Source: a bacterium (lineage in GTDB: Bacteria > Sysuimicrobiota > Sysuimicrobiia > Sysuimicrobiales > Segetimicrobiaceae). From it: a stretch of DNA of 38,001 nt. Every line of letters starts with the position of its first letter. The stretch's first letter is position 1. Below are positions 14,947 to 22,952 of this stretch, one piece after another. Under the pieces are notes generated by a model. That model did not search any database. It saw only the letters and a list, made by a program, of their open reading frames with translations, and was not told the DNA's origin. A program made the translations under genes and the position numbers. Where the stretch lies: positions 1-38,001 of the forward strand of contig DATGFS010000061.1 of NCBI GenBank assembly GCA_035308905.1, read 5' to 3'.

Positions 14947-16212
14947 CTAACTCGGCGGGGAATACGTCCCGCGCGACGTGACCGGGTGGCGGTGCAGCAG
15001 GGACGCCGCCGCGTAGCTGATCGCGCCCCACAAACGGCCGAGCAGTCCCGTCCGCTCGACGGCCGAGGCGGCGAGCAGCGGAACCGACTGCACGACCTGG
15101 CCGTTGCGCCGCAGCGTCAGCATCCCAACCTGCTGGCCGCGTTCGACCGGAGCAAACGGCCGCGCGGTGATTTGTTCCGTCACCTCGAACTCGCCGCGCG
15201 ACCCGCGCGGCACCAGCACCGTCACCGGCCGCGCCGGCTGCAGCGGCACCGCGTGGAGGCTGCCGCCGTACACCCGGAGCGAGGCCGGCACGACGGTCTG
15301 CCAGGGCACGGCGACGACCGTGTAGTGCGCGAAACCGGTGGTCAGCATGCCCTCGGCGAGCGCGGTGCGGCGCGGCACGGTGGGCGCACCGAGCACGACC
15401 GCGACCAGCCGGAGGTCGCCGACGCGGGCCGTCGCGACGATGCTGTAGCCGGACTCTTCCGTGTGTCCGGTCTTCAGCCCGTCCACGCGCGGATCGCGAA
15501 AGACCAGGTTGTTCCAGTTCGCCTGGCGGATGCCGCCGTACGATTCGTACTGCGGGCTGCTGTACCGGGTCGCCTCCGGAAACTCGAGCAGGATCTGCCG
15601 TGCCAGCACCGCCATGTCCGAGGCGCTCACATGCTCCCCGGGCGCCGGCAGTCCATGCGGCGTCACGAAATGCGTATCGTGCATCCCGAGCCGCGCGGCC
15701 GTCGCGTTCATTTCCTCCACGAACCGCTCCGCCGAGCCGCCCACCGTCTCGGCGAGCGCCTCCGCCGCGTCATTGCCTGAGGAGACCATCAATCCCTCGA
15801 GCAGCTGCCTGACCGTCACCGTGTCGCCCACGTTGAGAAACATCCGGCTGCTGCCCGGCACGCGGCCGATGCGCCACGCCTCGGTACTGACGGTCACGTT
15901 GGAGTCGGGGGTGAGCCGCCCCGCCCGCATCGCCTGCAGCGTGAGGTAGAGCGTCATCAGCTTGTCGAGGCTCGCCGGCTGGTGCTGCACGTGGGGATTC
16001 GTGCTCTCGAGCACCTCCCCCGTGCTCACCTCCATGAGCACACCGGCGGCGGCCGGCAGGGCCGCGCGCGCGCCGGGCGCCGCCGGCGCGTGCGGCCGCG
16101 GGGCGGCCTCGACCCGCGCGCCGGCAACACCGGCCCACGGCTGAAGCAGCACCACCGCGCAGAGGACAAGGACCGCGAGCCGGCGGGCCGGGCGGGGCAT
16201 CGGACGCACCAT
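14947..16212 (-). CDS. dacF: D-alanyl-D-alanine carboxypeptidase (S11, PBP5/DacF type)
   Basis: 421 residues; trims the terminal D-Ala of peptidoglycan pentapeptides. Signal peptide with core at about 11-28. Active-site motifs are S81-L-D-K84, S145-G-N147 and K247-T-G249. The catalytic domain is followed by the beta-rich C-terminal domain typical of PBP5 (about 305-385), and a short hydrophobic or amphipathic tail (LWGAISYAAASLLH) that may anchor it to the membrane. The ATG at 16212 shares its first base with the stop of the alcohol dehydrogenase (TGATG), so translation is coupled, although the two functions seem unrelated. Confidence 0.93.
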   Translation of the reverse strand: MVRPMPRPARRLAVLVLCAVVLLQPWAGVAGARVEAAPRPHAPAAPGARAALPAAAGVLMEVSTGEVLESTNPHVQHQPASLDKLMTLYLTLQAMRAGRLTPDSNVTVSTEAWRIGRVPGSSRMFLNVGDTVTVRQLLEGLMVSSGNDAAEALAETVGGSAERFVEEMNATAARLGMHDTHFVTPHGLPAPGEHVSASDMAVLARQILLEFPEATRYSSPQYESYGGIRQANWNNLVFRDPRVDGLKTGHTEESGYSIVATARVGDLRLVAVVLGAPTVPRRTALAEGMLTTGFAHYTVVAVPWQTVVPASLRVYGGSLHAVPLQPARPVTVLVPRGSRGEFEVTEQITARPFAPVERGQQVGMLTLRRNGQVVQSVPLLAASAVERTGLLGRLWGAISYAAASLLHRHPVTSRGTYSPPS

Positions 16213-17309
16213 CAGGCCGCCGACACTTGGAGAATTGTCCGCAGCCCGTCGCCGCGATCCAGCACGTCCACCGCCTCGTTCACCCGCTCGAGCGGAAACG
16301 ACGCGGTCACCAGTTCATCCAGCATGAGCTGCCTCCCGTAGTACAGCCGGAGCAGTCTCGGGATGTCGTCCCGCAGGCGCGAGGATCCATAGAAGCAGCC
16401 CCGGAGCTGTTTCTCATTGAGAATAAACGAAGTCCCGGCCACGGCGAGTTCCGCCTTGGCGGAGGGGATGCCGACCGCCACCGCGACCCCGCCGCGCGCC
16501 ACCGCGTCGACGGCCTGCCGCACCGTCTCGGGGCGGCCGATCACCTCAAACGCGTAGTCGGCGCCGCCGCCGGTGAGGTCCCGGACCGCGGCCACGGCGT
16601 CGTCGCGCTTGCCGTTGACGACGTGCGTGGCGCCGAACTGCCGCGCGGCTTCGAGGCGGTGGTCCAGAAGGTCGACCCCGATGATCGTCGTGGCGCCGGC
16701 GATGCGGGCGCCCTGCACGACGTTCAGGCCCACGCCGCCGAGCCCGATCACAACCACGCTCGAGCCGGGAGTGACTCTGGCGGTGTTGATGACCGCCCCG
16801 ACCCCGGTCGTGACGGCGCACCCGAGCAGCGCCGCGACGGACAGCGGGAGATCGCGGTCGATGCGCAGCACGCCCGCTTCCGGCACCACGGCCTGCTCCG
16901 CCCACGACGAGACGCACGTGAAGTGGTTGAGCTCTTCGCCGCGCGCCCGCAACCGCGTCGTGCCGTCGGGCATCCGCCCGCGAACACGGTAGCGCATCTC
17001 ACAGAGATGAGGCCGGCCGCTGTCGCAGTAACGGCACGCCCCGCACGCGGGCGCGAAGAGCAGGACGACGTGATCGCCCGGCCGCACCGACTCTACGCCG
17101 GCGCCGACGGATGCGATGACGCCCGAGGCCTCGTGCCCGAGTACCACGGGCAGCGGCATCGTGAGGTCGCCCTTGATGTAGTGGAGGTCGCTGTGGCAGA
17201 CGCCGGTCGCGACGATGCGGACGAGCACTTCCCCGGGACGCGGCGGTTCCAGATCGACGTCTTCGACAACCAGAGGCTTGCCGACTTCATAGAAGACCGC
17301 GGCGCGCAC
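16212..17309 (-). CDS. zinc-dependent MDR-family alcohol dehydrogenase
   Basis: 365 residues. GTG at 17309 is chosen because GGGGAGG lies 9 nt upstream and the protein then begins in the usual way (RAAVFYEVGKPL). Catalytic zinc ligands are C38, H59 (GHEASG) and C164; the structural zinc cysteines are 89, 92, 95 and 103. Rossmann GLGGVG is at 189-194. The layout is that of long-chain medium-chain dehydrogenases of the class III type, with NAD preference suggested by VDLLDHR. The substrate is unknown. It overlaps the carboxypeptidase start by one base. Confidence 0.9.
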   Translation of the reverse strand: MRAAVFYEVGKPLVVEDVDLEPPRPGEVLVRIVATGVCHSDLHYIKGDLTMPLPVVLGHEASGVIASVGAGVESVRPGDHVVLLFAPACGACRYCDSGRPHLCEMRYRVRGRMPDGTTRLRARGEELNHFTCVSSWAEQAVVPEAGVLRIDRDLPLSVAALLGCAVTTGVGAVINTARVTPGSSVVVIGLGGVGLNVVQGARIAGATTIIGVDLLDHRLEAARQFGATHVVNGKRDDAVAAVRDLTGGGADYAFEVIGRPETVRQAVDAVARGGVAVAVGIPSAKAELAVAGTSFILNEKQLRGCFYGSSRLRDDIPRLLRLYYGRQLMLDELVTASFPLERVNEAVDVLDRGDGLRTILQVSAA

Positions 17310-17447
17310 GGGCGAGAGCCTCCCCTCGCAGAAATGAGCGGAGCCCTTCCCTTCGCCCGGCGGCGAATCCTCCCGCATGCCGGACACACACGCGGCCCCC
17401 GGACAACGCCGCCGCGCCGCGGGCGTTCGCCGGCGCGCCGATTCCGA

Positions 17448-18590
17448 TCAGCGCGCAGCCGCGGTGCGCTCACGCTCGAGCAGCGCCCGCTTCCGCGCGA
17501 GACCCAAGCGGTAGCCGCCGAGATCGCCGTTGTTGCGGATGACACGGTGGCACGGTATTACCAGCGGCACCGGGTTGGCGGCGCACGCCTGGGCGACGGC
17601 ACGAACGGCCGAGGGCCGGCCGATCGCGCGTGCCACGTCGCTGTACGAGCGCGTAGTGCCGTACGGAATCGCCCGCAGCGCATCCCACACGCGTCCCTGG
17701 AACGCCGTCGCGCGGATGTCGAGCGGCAGGTCGAGGTGCATCTCCCGGCCGTCGAGATACCCGAGGATCGATCGCACCGCGGGCGCCAGCGCCCGGCTGT
17801 CGCGCACGAGGCGCGCCGCGGGGTATTCCGCCCGCAGCGCCGCCGCGTGACGCGTGTCGCTGTCCCCGAGCGACACCGCGCACACACCGCGGTCCGTCCG
17901 GCCGACGAGCAGGCGTCCAAGCGGAGTCGCCACCGTCGTATACCGGATCGTCGCGCCGGCGCCGCCGCGCCGGTATGCCGCGGGCGTCATCCCGAGGCGC
18001 CGCGCGGCCCGCTCGTACAGGCGGCTGCTCGATCCGTACCCGGCGTCGTAGAGCGCGGTCGTCACCGCCGCCTGCGCCCGCAGCCGAGCCTTGACGAGGT
18101 CGAGACGGCACGCATCGACGTAGCGCTTCGGCGAGAGGCCGAGCACGCGCGCAAACGCGCAGCGGACCTGCTGCGGACCGCACCCGAGCGCGGCGCCGAG
18201 CCGCTCGAGACTCAGCGGTTCGTCGAGGTGGGTCTCGATGAACCGGCAGGCGCGCTGCGCGAGCGCGGCCGTCTCATCGCGGCCGGCCGGAGCGTCGGGA
18301 CGGCAGCGCCGGCAGGGCCGGTACCCTGCCCGGGCCGCCTGGGCGGGTTCACGAAAGAATCGCACGCGGTCGCGCTGCGGCCGCCGCGCGGGACACGACG
18401 GCCGGCAGTACACTCCGGTCGAGCGCACCGCAAACACGAACGTGCCGTCGGCGGCGGCGTCGCGCGCCAGCACGGCGCGCCAGCGCTGTTCGTCGCCCGG
18501 ACCGCCGCCGCTCCCGTTATGCGTCTGGACCCGATCCGCCCGTATCGCCACCCCGGCCTCCTGCTTCGCGGCCTCCTGCACGTTCAGCAT
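17448..18590 (-). CDS. ada: Ada: methyltransferase and AraC-type regulator of the adaptive response
   Basis: 380 residues in the full three-part layout. The N-terminal Ada zinc domain has C62, C66, C93 and C96 (YCRPSC and RPCRRC). An AraC-type helix-turn-helix follows at about 105-195 (LSLERLGAALGCGPQQV). The C-terminal O6-alkylguanine transferase carries IPCHRVIRNNG. C62 is equivalent to the phosphotriester methyl-acceptor of E. coli Ada. The protein repairs alkylated DNA and, when methylated, activates transcription. The ATG at 18590 has a GGGGGTGAT-type site; a GTG at codon 14 with GGAGG before it is a credible shorter start. An 18-bp dyad lies about 60 bp upstream. Confidence 0.93.
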   Translation of the reverse strand: MLNVQEAAKQEAGVAIRADRVQTHNGSGGGPGDEQRWRAVLARDAAADGTFVFAVRSTGVYCRPSCPARRPQRDRVRFFREPAQAARAGYRPCRRCRPDAPAGRDETAALAQRACRFIETHLDEPLSLERLGAALGCGPQQVRCAFARVLGLSPKRYVDACRLDLVKARLRAQAAVTTALYDAGYGSSSRLYERAARRLGMTPAAYRRGGAGATIRYTTVATPLGRLLVGRTDRGVCAVSLGDSDTRHAAALRAEYPAARLVRDSRALAPAVRSILGYLDGREMHLDLPLDIRATAFQGRVWDALRAIPYGTTRSYSDVARAIGRPSAVRAVAQACAANPVPLVIPCHRVIRNNGDLGGYRLGLARKRALLERERTAAAR

Positions 18591-18649
18591 ACCATCACCC
18601 CCGGCGTTGTCGCACCGATCGTACGTCCCCGCCTCGGGGGCCGCTATCC

Positions 18650-18667
18650 GATTTGTCGCGGCAAATC
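18650..18667. promoter_or_regulatory. 18-bp dyad between ada and the secreted-protein gene
   Basis: GATTTG-T-CGCG-G-CAAATC: 6-bp arms perfect around a core CGCG palindrome. It lies in the 189-bp divergent region between ada and the gene at 18780 and is less GC-rich than its surroundings. The symmetry suggests an operator for a dimeric regulator. No A/B-box like that of E. coli Ada is evident. Confidence 0.45.
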
Positions 18668-18779
18668 ACGGGCGCAGGAAGGCAGGGTCCGGGCCCGGAC
18701 GGCGCCGAAAATGCATCCCGTCATCCGTCGAACCCGTCCTTGGTTCACAACGCCGTCCTCCCGAAGGTGCGATCCGGTT

Positions 18780-19418
18780 ATGTCGATCGTCCGCACCGCG
18801 CTTGCCGCCGTCCAAATTCTTGCCGCCACCGCACTGCCGCCCGCCGGGGTCCGCGCGGACGCGCCGGACGTGCGCGACGCGGGCGAATCCTACCGGACGG
18901 TGCACGACATCAACAACCGGTTCACGATCGAGGTGCCGGCGGCATGGAAGGTGACCACGTCACGCGGGGACCCCGCGCTGTCGGCGCTGGCGTCATCGAT
19001 CGACGGCAGCCTCCCGGCGAGTCTGGTCGTTATCGTCCGCGACCTCCCCGTGGCGATCACGGCCGAGACCTGCGTCTCCGAAGCGCAGTATGTGATGCGG
19101 CGCGCCATTCAACGCTATGCGAGCGTGGCGGTCGGCCCCGACCGGATCGGATCCCTGCCGGCATGGTCTCACGCGTATATTTGGACCACCAAGACCGGCG
19201 AGGAGCGGCGCAGCATCCAAACCTGCGTCACCGTGGGCCGGCGGGCGTTCCTCGCCATCGGGACGACGGCCAACCGGCCCGCGCGCGTGCGCGACGACAT
19301 GCCGGCGCTGACCCGCGCGATACAAAGCCTTCACCCGGCCGCGATTCCGTCCGAACCGGACCCGATCCACGGCGGGCATAATATGAGCCGCGGCGTCGTC
19401 CGCCGCGGCTCGATGTAA
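18780..19418 (+). CDS. secreted protein, PsbP/DcrB-like
   Basis: 212 residues with a signal peptide (core about 6-22, likely cut near VRADA). The mature domain starts YRTVHDINNRFTIEVPAAWKV, the opening of the small lipocalin-like PsbP/DcrB fold, and ends near AIQSLHP; two cysteines could form a disulfide. Function unknown. GAAGGTG lies about 10 nt before the ATG. The last 11 codons run through a terminator-like hairpin, so the C-terminus may be extended compared with relatives. Confidence 0.65.
   Translation: MSIVRTALAAVQILAATALPPAGVRADAPDVRDAGESYRTVHDINNRFTIEVPAAWKVTTSRGDPALSALASSIDGSLPASLVVIVRDLPVAITAETCVSEAQYVMRRAIQRYASVAVGPDRIGSLPAWSHAYIWTTKTGEERRSIQTCVTVGRRAFLAIGTTANRPARVRDDMPALTRAIQSLHPAAIPSEPDPIHGGHNMSRGVVRRGSM
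19385..19411. terminator. hairpin at the convergent gene junction
   Basis: GAGCCGCGGCG (19385-19395) pairs perfectly with CGCCGCGGCTC (19401-19411) around TCGTC. It sits between two convergent genes; on the minus strand it is followed by ATATTATG, on the plus strand by GATGTAAC, so neither tail is a strong U-tract. It overlaps the end of the reading frame on the plus strand. Confidence 0.45.
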
Positions 19419-19438
19419 CGAGGACCCCGCCCGGCCGA

Positions 19439-19714
19439 TCAGTGCGGGTGCGTCGCGTCCCACTGCAGGGCCGCGGCGATATCGGCGCGGGCGCGCTGCA
19501 TCGACTCGATCGCGCGAATCCGGAGACCGCCGTAGTCCGCCTGGTCGTGCTGCAGCTGATCGATCAATCCCTCGAGCGCGCTCCGGACGTGGACGAGGTT
19601 GCGGGCGCTGCCGAATTCACTCCGTGTCGGCGGGACCTGCGCCATCGCGGCGCCTGCCGCCACCACGGTCGCGGCCATCCCGGCTGCTCCGGCGAGAAAC
19701 GTCTTGCGGGTCAT
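19439..19714 (-). CDS. small secreted protein of unknown function
   Basis: 91 residues from ATG 19714, with GGAGGTG 8 nt upstream. The first 26 residues are a signal peptide (MTRKTFLAGAAGMAATVVAA region) ending AAMA; the start TRKTFL resembles a Tat signal with a lysine in place of the second arginine. The mature 65 residues are helical and carry SALEGLIDQLQHDQADYGG and ESMQRARADIAAAL. No family recognised. Confidence 0.65.
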   Translation of the reverse strand: MTRKTFLAGAAGMAATVVAAGAAMAQVPPTRSEFGSARNLVHVRSALEGLIDQLQHDQADYGGLRIRAIESMQRARADIAAALQWDATHPH

Positions 19715-19867
19715 GATCGCGTCACCTCCGATGTACTTCCCGAGCCGCCTGCTGTATCGCATATAGCGCCCGACGGGGGCGCCAAGTTCCCAGCAGGCGT
19801 GGGATATCGGACGTCCGGCGGGCGGTCGCGGTCGGACGGCGCCTCGGCGTGAACGCCCTGCAGTAAC

Positions 19868-20932
19868 TTAGCGGACGCGCGCCCCGGCCGCGGCGGGCAG
19901 GACGTCGGGGAGCGAGGCGGGCACGGTCTCGTCCGGCGCAGGCTCGAACATCTCCCGCAGCGACTTCGCGAACGCCGCCGCCGGAGGCGCGAGAAACATG
20001 CCCATCAGCCCGAACAAGGCGTTGCCGAGCAGGAGCGCGAGCAGGATCGTGGCCGCGTGCAGCTTCAGTTCGTGGCCGATGATCTTGGGCAGCACGATCT
20101 TCGATTCGGCCAACTGTACGATCACGAAGAATATCAGGACTGCCGCGGCCGTGCCCGACGACTGGAGCATGGCGACCCCGACGATCGGAATGGCGCCGAG
20201 CACCGGGCCGATGATCGGGATCGCGCGCGAGATTCCGGCGACGATGCCGAGCAGCAGCGGATAGCGGACTCCGAGCAGCGCAAGCCCGATCGTGACGGCG
20301 ATCCCGGACACGAGCATCAGGATGAGCTGCGCGCGCACATAGCCGGCCACGATGCGATCCGCGCGCCGGCCGGCCGCGAGCACGGTACGGCGCATGGCGG
20401 CCGGGAGAAACCCCAGCAGCTCGTCGCGCAATACCGGAAGATCGAGAAGAAAATAGAACGCGAGTATCGGAATCAGCAGGACCTCGAACCCCTTCGAGAT
20501 CCACCGCGCCGTACCGCGCAGCGTCCCGGTGGCGGCTCCGAACGCGATCGTCTCGGCCTGGTCGAGCGCCCGCTCCACCGGCGCGACGAGCGGGGCCGGC
20601 AGGCTCCGCCGCAGTCCCTGCTGCATTTGGGTCAGCGCCGTACCGACCCGGTCGCGGTACTGCTCGAGATTCTGTCCGAAGCGCTGGGCCTCCGCCGCGA
20701 CCGGCCGCATGGCCAGCCGGGTCACAAGGCCGAGGGCGAACGCCACCACGAGAAAGACGGCGAGAACGGCGACAAGACGCGGCACCGGCCGTCCCCACGG
20801 CCGCAGCCGGCCGGTGTACTCGACGAACGGCATGAGGGCATAGGCGAGCATCGCGCCGAGCGCGACCGTCACGAGGACGAACCGCAGTCGCCACATAAGA
20901 AACGCCGCGGCCGCGGCCACGACAAGGACCAT
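19868..20932 (-). CDS. AI-2E family transporter (PerM/TqsA family)
   Basis: 354 residues, eight or so membrane spans, with a long extracytoplasmic helical stretch in the middle (RFGQNLEQYRDRVG to the RALDQAETIAFGA region), typical of the family. Conserved features include FYFLLDLPVLRDEL and RAIPIIGPVLGAIP. Members export AI-2, ions or other solutes, so no substrate is assigned. The first in-frame ATG is at 20932, close to the first span. An upstream in-frame ATA at 20965 has GGGGGGA 7 nt before it and would restore an 11-residue cytoplasmic head. I keep ATG as the safer start. Confidence 0.88.
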   Translation of the reverse strand: MVLVVAAAAAFLMWRLRFVLVTVALGAMLAYALMPFVEYTGRLRPWGRPVPRLVAVLAVFLVVAFALGLVTRLAMRPVAAEAQRFGQNLEQYRDRVGTALTQMQQGLRRSLPAPLVAPVERALDQAETIAFGAATGTLRGTARWISKGFEVLLIPILAFYFLLDLPVLRDELLGFLPAAMRRTVLAAGRRADRIVAGYVRAQLILMLVSGIAVTIGLALLGVRYPLLLGIVAGISRAIPIIGPVLGAIPIVGVAMLQSSGTAAAVLIFFVIVQLAESKIVLPKIIGHELKLHAATILLALLLGNALFGLMGMFLAPPAAAFAKSLREMFEPAPDETVPASLPDVLPAAAGARVR

Positions 20933-21051
20933 CGTGGCTCTGGCCCAACGATCAAGCGTGCTTATGCGCCCGTCCCCCCACGGTCTCGCATAGTAGCCAT
21001 CACGCGGAGATGTAATTCGGAGTTCCGGCGCCGCCGCCCTGCCCGAACGCG

Positions 21052-22011
21052 CTACGGGCCGCCGACCCGCACCCAGACGCCGGCGCGCCCCGGTGTCCAG
21101 GCCGCCGCCGGAGCGTCCGCGGGAATGGACCGGACCGCGATCTCCGGGTGCAGGATCGAGGCCATGATCTCGAGGCCGTCCACGAGCCGCGGCCCCGACC
21201 GGCTGAAGAACGCGCTGCCGTCCGTCGCATACACCCGCCCCGCGGCCACCGCGGGAAGGGCCCGCCACTCGGACCGCGCGGCGACCGGCGGCAATTCCGC
21301 GCAGGTGCGGCCGACGTCGAATCCGCAGACCGTGAGCACGACGACCTCCGGGGCGGCCGCGACGATCGCGTCCCACTCGACGCGAAACGACGGCCGGCCG
21401 TGGACGCCGATCACCTCGCGGCCGCCGGCGCGCTCGACGATCTCGGGCATCCAATGGCCGCTGCAGAACGGCGGATCGAGCCACTCCATACAGAATACGC
21501 GGGGCGTACCGCGGCGCCGGCGAATGGAGCATGCGGTCTCGACCGCCGCGATGCGCGTTCTGAGCGCCGCGACGAGGCGGCCCGCCTCATCGCGGCGGCC
21601 GGCCGCGCGTCCCACCGTCTCGATGTCGCGGAGGACGTCCTCCAGGGTGTGGGGATGAAGGCGCAGCACGCGCGGTGGTCCGGGCAGCCCCGCGGCAATG
21701 CCCTCGACGTCGAGGCTCGGCAGCGCGCACACGTCACAGAGGTCCTGCGTGATGATGAGATCGGGCCGCGCGGCGGCCAGCGCAGCTTCGTCCAGCCGGT
21801 ACAGGCTCTCCCCGCGCCGCAGCGCCCCTTCGACCTCCGCGTCGATCGCGGCGCTGGCGAGACGCGAGTCCACGCGCGGACGCACCACCCGCGGCCGGTC
21901 GCGGATCTCGGCCGGAAAATCGCACTCGTGCGTGATCGCCACGATCTCGCCGACCAGCCCAAGCGCCGCGACAATCTCGGTCGCGCTCGGCAGCAGGGTC
22001 GCAATGCGCAT
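21052..22011 (-). CDS. BtuF-like cobalamin-binding protein without signal peptide
   Basis: 319 residues of the helical-backbone metal-receptor (class III binding protein) fold. It starts RIATLLPSATEIVAALGL, with HECDFPAE, PDLIITQDLCDVCALP and VFCMEWLDPPFCSGHWMPEI downstream, all typical of proteins annotated as cobalamin-binding. There is no N-terminal signal or lipobox, and no BtuC/BtuD partner in the window. A cytoplasmic role or import partners elsewhere are both possible. GGAGG lies 18 nt before the ATG, further than usual. I see no cobalamin riboswitch in the 215-bp upstream region. Confidence 0.82.
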   Translation of the reverse strand: MRIATLLPSATEIVAALGLVGEIVAITHECDFPAEIRDRPRVVRPRVDSRLASAAIDAEVEGALRRGESLYRLDEAALAAARPDLIITQDLCDVCALPSLDVEGIAAGLPGPPRVLRLHPHTLEDVLRDIETVGRAAGRRDEAGRLVAALRTRIAAVETACSIRRRRGTPRVFCMEWLDPPFCSGHWMPEIVERAGGREVIGVHGRPSFRVEWDAIVAAAPEVVVLTVCGFDVGRTCAELPPVAARSEWRALPAVAAGRVYATDGSAFFSRSGPRLVDGLEIMASILHPEIAVRSIPADAPAAAWTPGRAGVWVRVGGP

Positions 22012-22176
22012 CGCGACATCGAGTTCGCCTCCGGCGCGCGAAAGCCTCGCCCGCGTCCGCCCCCCGGGCCGGAACTGCGCCGGCCGGCAGACTGAAACGG
22101 GCGCCGCCCTGCTCCGGCGGCTTTATATGGAAGGACATCGAGCTCGACCCGTTACGGAGCCGTTGCAGCGTGGCAC

Positions 22177-22182
22177 GATAAT
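22177..22182 (+). promoter_or_regulatory. candidate -10 box for the condensing-enzyme cassette
   Basis: GATAAT, five of six matches, about 45 nt before the ATG at 22227. The -35 region is poor, so confidence is limited. Confidence 0.35.
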
Positions 22183-22226
22183 GAAGGCCGGGGTGATGGA
22201 AAACGGATCGTGAGGCCGAGGACCGC

Positions 22227-22952
22227 ATGCGGACGAATCTAGCCGGGCCGGCGCCCGGGGCCGTCCACGAATTGATGGACGATCCCGCGAGCACCGAGGA
22301 GATGCTGCGCCCGAATCTCGAGGACCTCGGCCGCATCAACCGCCTCACGGGCGCGGTGCGCCTCGTGTGCGCCTACCTCGACCGGCTGCTGCCGTTGTGG
22401 CGGCGTTCGCGCACGCTCGGCGCGCCGCTCGCGCTGCTCGACGTGGCGACCGGAGGCGCCGACATTCCCCGCGCGGCGGTGCGGTGGGCCGCGCGGCGCG
22501 GCGTCCCCGTGCGCGTCGTTGCCATCGAGCGTCACCCTGTGACCGCGCGGCTCGCCGCGGAGACCTCCGCCGCCTTTCCGGAGATCGCGGTGGTCCGGGC
22601 CGATGCGCGCGCGCTGCCCTTCCGCGACGGCGCGTTCGACGCGTGCCTGTGCTCGATCTCGCTTCACCACCTCGAGCCCGCGGACCGGCCCGCCCTCCTG
22701 CGGCGGCTGGACCGGCTCGGCCGCCTCGGATTCTTCGCGGTGGACCTCGTGCGATCACCGGCCGCGCACGCCGGCGTGTGGCTGCTGACGCGGTGTTTCC
22801 GGAACCACCTGATCCGCACGGACGGGCCCCGCTCGGTCCGCCGCGCGTACTCATGGGCGGAGTACCGCGCGCTCGTCGCGGGCGCCGGGATTCCCAACCT
22901 GACCGTGCGCCGCGTGCCCGGCTTTCGCGCGGCTCTGGAGCGCCTCGAATGA
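22227..22952 (+). CDS. SAM-dependent methyltransferase of the condensing-enzyme cassette
   Basis: 241 residues. The N-terminal stretch HELMDDPASTEEMLRPNL followed by DLGRINRLTGA is a family-specific head seen in methyltransferases linked to type III polyketide loci. The Rossmann core has LLDVATGGADIPR (motif I, with GxGxG reduced to TGGAD), VVAIERHP, ADARALPFRDGAFDACLCSI and HHLEP. Its stop overlaps the FAD reductase start (ATGA), so the two are co-translated. Substrate unknown; O- or C-methylation of a cassette product is inference. Confidence 0.8.
   Translation: MRTNLAGPAPGAVHELMDDPASTEEMLRPNLEDLGRINRLTGAVRLVCAYLDRLLPLWRRSRTLGAPLALLDVATGGADIPRAAVRWAARRGVPVRVVAIERHPVTARLAAETSAAFPEIAVVRADARALPFRDGAFDACLCSISLHHLEPADRPALLRRLDRLGRLGFFAVDLVRSPAAHAGVWLLTRCFRNHLIRTDGPRSVRRAYSWAEYRALVAGAGIPNLTVRRVPGFRAALERLE

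Noticed and set aside
16227-18700. Very long plus-strand open frame (over 800 codons) opposite adh and ada
   Set aside because: Composition is an Arg/His/Ala-rich antisense shadow typical of GC-rich DNA. Only its end, from 18780, has a signal peptide and ribosome binding site.
20962-21000. Short ORF MATMRDRGGTGA upstream of the AI-2E permease
   Set aside because: No ribosome binding site for its ATG. Its GGGGGG tract might instead serve a non-standard ATA start of the permease.
22012-22226. Possible cobalamin riboswitch upstream of the BtuF-like gene
   Set aside because: No B12-box or conserved core (the GCCACTG-type segment) is visible in the minus-strand leader.
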